Shown: positions 4,331 through 5,225 of the stretch, in pieces
Layout: each line of letters starts with the position of its first letter
Numbering within the stretch: position 1 is the first letter of the stretch
Source: Limnovirga sp038203525
GTDB lineage: Bacteria > Bacteroidota > Bacteroidia > Chitinophagales > Chitinophagaceae
Assembly: GCA_038203525.1 (NCBI GenBank)
Contig: JBBRDW010000187.1
Location: 1 to 5,225 of the forward strand
DNA length: 5,225 bases
Direction: 5' to 3'
The notes under the pieces: generated by a model
Database searches by the model: none
Seen by the model: the letters and a program-made list of their open reading frames with translations, nothing else
What the model was told of the DNA's origin: nothing
Translations under genes and position numbers: made by a program

Positions 4331-5225
4331 ATGAATGACAATAACAATTATGATGTAATAATAGTTGGGGGTAGTTATTCAGGACTTGCAGCGGGAATGG
4401 CACTTGGCAGGGCACTGAGGAAAGTTATGATAATTGATAATGGTAAACCGTGTAACAGGCAAACACCCTACTCGCATAATTTCATTACACAGGATGGTAA
4501 GCCGCCAAAAGAAATCGCTGCAATAGCAAGGCATCAGGTTCAACAGTATGAGTCTGTACTATTTTTTAATGGCCTGGCAACAGGTGGAAACAAAACTAAA
4601 AGCGGTTTTGAAATAAAAACCGATAGCGGTGAAGTATTCACTTCAAAGAAAATAATTTTTGCTACAGGCATCAAAGATCTTATGCCTGACATCCCGGGGT
4701 TTTCTGAATGCTGGGGCATTACCGTTATTCACTGCCCTTATTGCCACGGTTACGAAGTAAGAAACCAAAAAACAGGCATTCTCGGCAATGGAGAATATGG
4801 CTTTGAATTCTCTTCCCTAATTTCTAATTGGACAAATGACCTTACACTTTACACGAATGGGAAATCAATTTTGACAACAGAACAAACAGCAAAACTCCAA
4901 ACACATAACATAAGTATATTGGAAGATAAAATCGAAAAGTTAGCGCATAAGAATGGATACCTGAAGCAAATCATTTTCAAAAACAATAAATCAGTTCTTG
5001 TTGAAGCACTCTACACACGTACTCCTTTTATTCAACATTGCCCCATTCCAGAATTGTTGGGATGTGAATTAAATGCCGAGGGCTACATTAAAATTAATCA
5101 GGCTCATAAAACCAATATTCACGGCGTGTTTGCCTGTGGTGATAATACCACCCGTATGCGTACGGTAGCAAATGCAGTGGCAATGGGAACAACAACAGGA
5201 ATGATGGTAAATAAGGAACTAATTG
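4331..5225 (+). CDS. Thioredoxin-reductase-like NAD(P)/FAD-dependent oxidoreductase (3' end outside the window)
   Basis: 298 codons with no stop before the window ends; the family is about 300 residues, so nearly the whole protein is present. It is a cytosolic flavoprotein of the two-dinucleotide-binding-domain (class II pyridine nucleotide-disulfide) fold. Visible parts are an N-terminal FAD-binding Rossmann motif, YDVIIVGGSYSGLAAGMALG (G13, G14, G18), followed by MIIDNGKPCN; FATGI near 112; the redox pair C135-P-Y-C138 followed by HGYE, as in thioredoxin-reductase-like proteins and fungal dithiol oxidases; a second nucleotide-binding loop, GILGNGEYGFEF; and the closing FAD motif GVFACGDNTTRM (D271) with VANAVAMGTTTGMM. 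The NADPH loop lacks the usual GGGxSA form, so its reductant is uncertain. ATG 4331 gives the family-type start (MNDNNNYDV); 4307 would add eight residues. Its physiological partner is unknown. Shared strand and spacing suggest joint expression with the small membrane gene under the AraC regulator. Confidence 0.93.
   Translation, partial: MNDNNNYDVIIVGGSYSGLAAGMALGRALRKVMIIDNGKPCNRQTPYSHNFITQDGKPPKEIAAIARHQVQQYESVLFFNGLATGGNKTKSGFEIKTDSGEVFTSKKIIFATGIKDLMPDIPGFSECWGITVIHCPYCHGYEVRNQKTGILGNGEYGFEFSSLISNWTNDLTLYTNGKSILTTEQTAKLQTHNISILEDKIEKLAHKNGYLKQIIFKNNKSVLVEALYTRTPFIQHCPIPELLGCELNAEGYIKINQAHKTNIHGVFACGDNTTRMRTVANAVAMGTTTGMMVNKELI

Overview
The window looks like chromosomal DNA from a Bacteroidota bacterium, probably of the Chitinophagia/Sphingobacteriia type. 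The reasons are an AT-rich sequence, a TonB-dependent receptor with the Bacteroidota-style CarboxypepD_reg-like N-terminal extension, a class III cyclase of the TPR-membrane-coiled-coil-cyclase family common in this phylum, a TAnnTTTG-type promoter, and genes without clear Shine-Dalgarno sequences. All genes with recognisable products lie on the + strand.

Left part (1-440): no convincing gene. The first bases look like the right arm and T-run of a terminator for a gene lying before the window. Centre-left (441-2220): two broken genes are joined head to tail. The first is the N-terminal third of a TonB-dependent outer membrane receptor (signal peptide, carboxypeptidase-like domain, plug), which stops just as the beta-barrel begins. 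The second is the C-terminal part of an adenylate cyclase (membrane helix, coiled coil, complete catalytic domain) whose N-terminal sensor region is missing. They are out of frame with each other and meet near 1300-1312, so this is either a genuine deletion/recombination scar or an assembly chimera.

Centre (2221-3018): about 800 bases with little coding content. It holds a short orphan C-terminal-like reading frame, two perfect hairpins with 7-nt loops, and one possible 104-residue membrane protein of unknown function.

Right part (3019-5225): a coherent module. It contains an AraC-family regulator with a cupin sensor domain, a 69-residue membrane protein resembling the C-terminal membrane module of some antibiotic biosynthesis monooxygenase proteins, and a nearly complete thioredoxin-reductase-like flavoprotein with a CPYC redox motif. 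Two 17-bp direct repeats spaced exactly 21 bp apart lie between the regulator and the small membrane gene, just upstream of a TACTTTTG promoter element. This is the geometry expected of an AraC-type activator site, so the regulator may control the two genes downstream of it.

I see no CRISPR array, tRNA, rRNA, transposase or defence system. The most useful observations are the receptor/cyclase junction and the candidate AraC operator.
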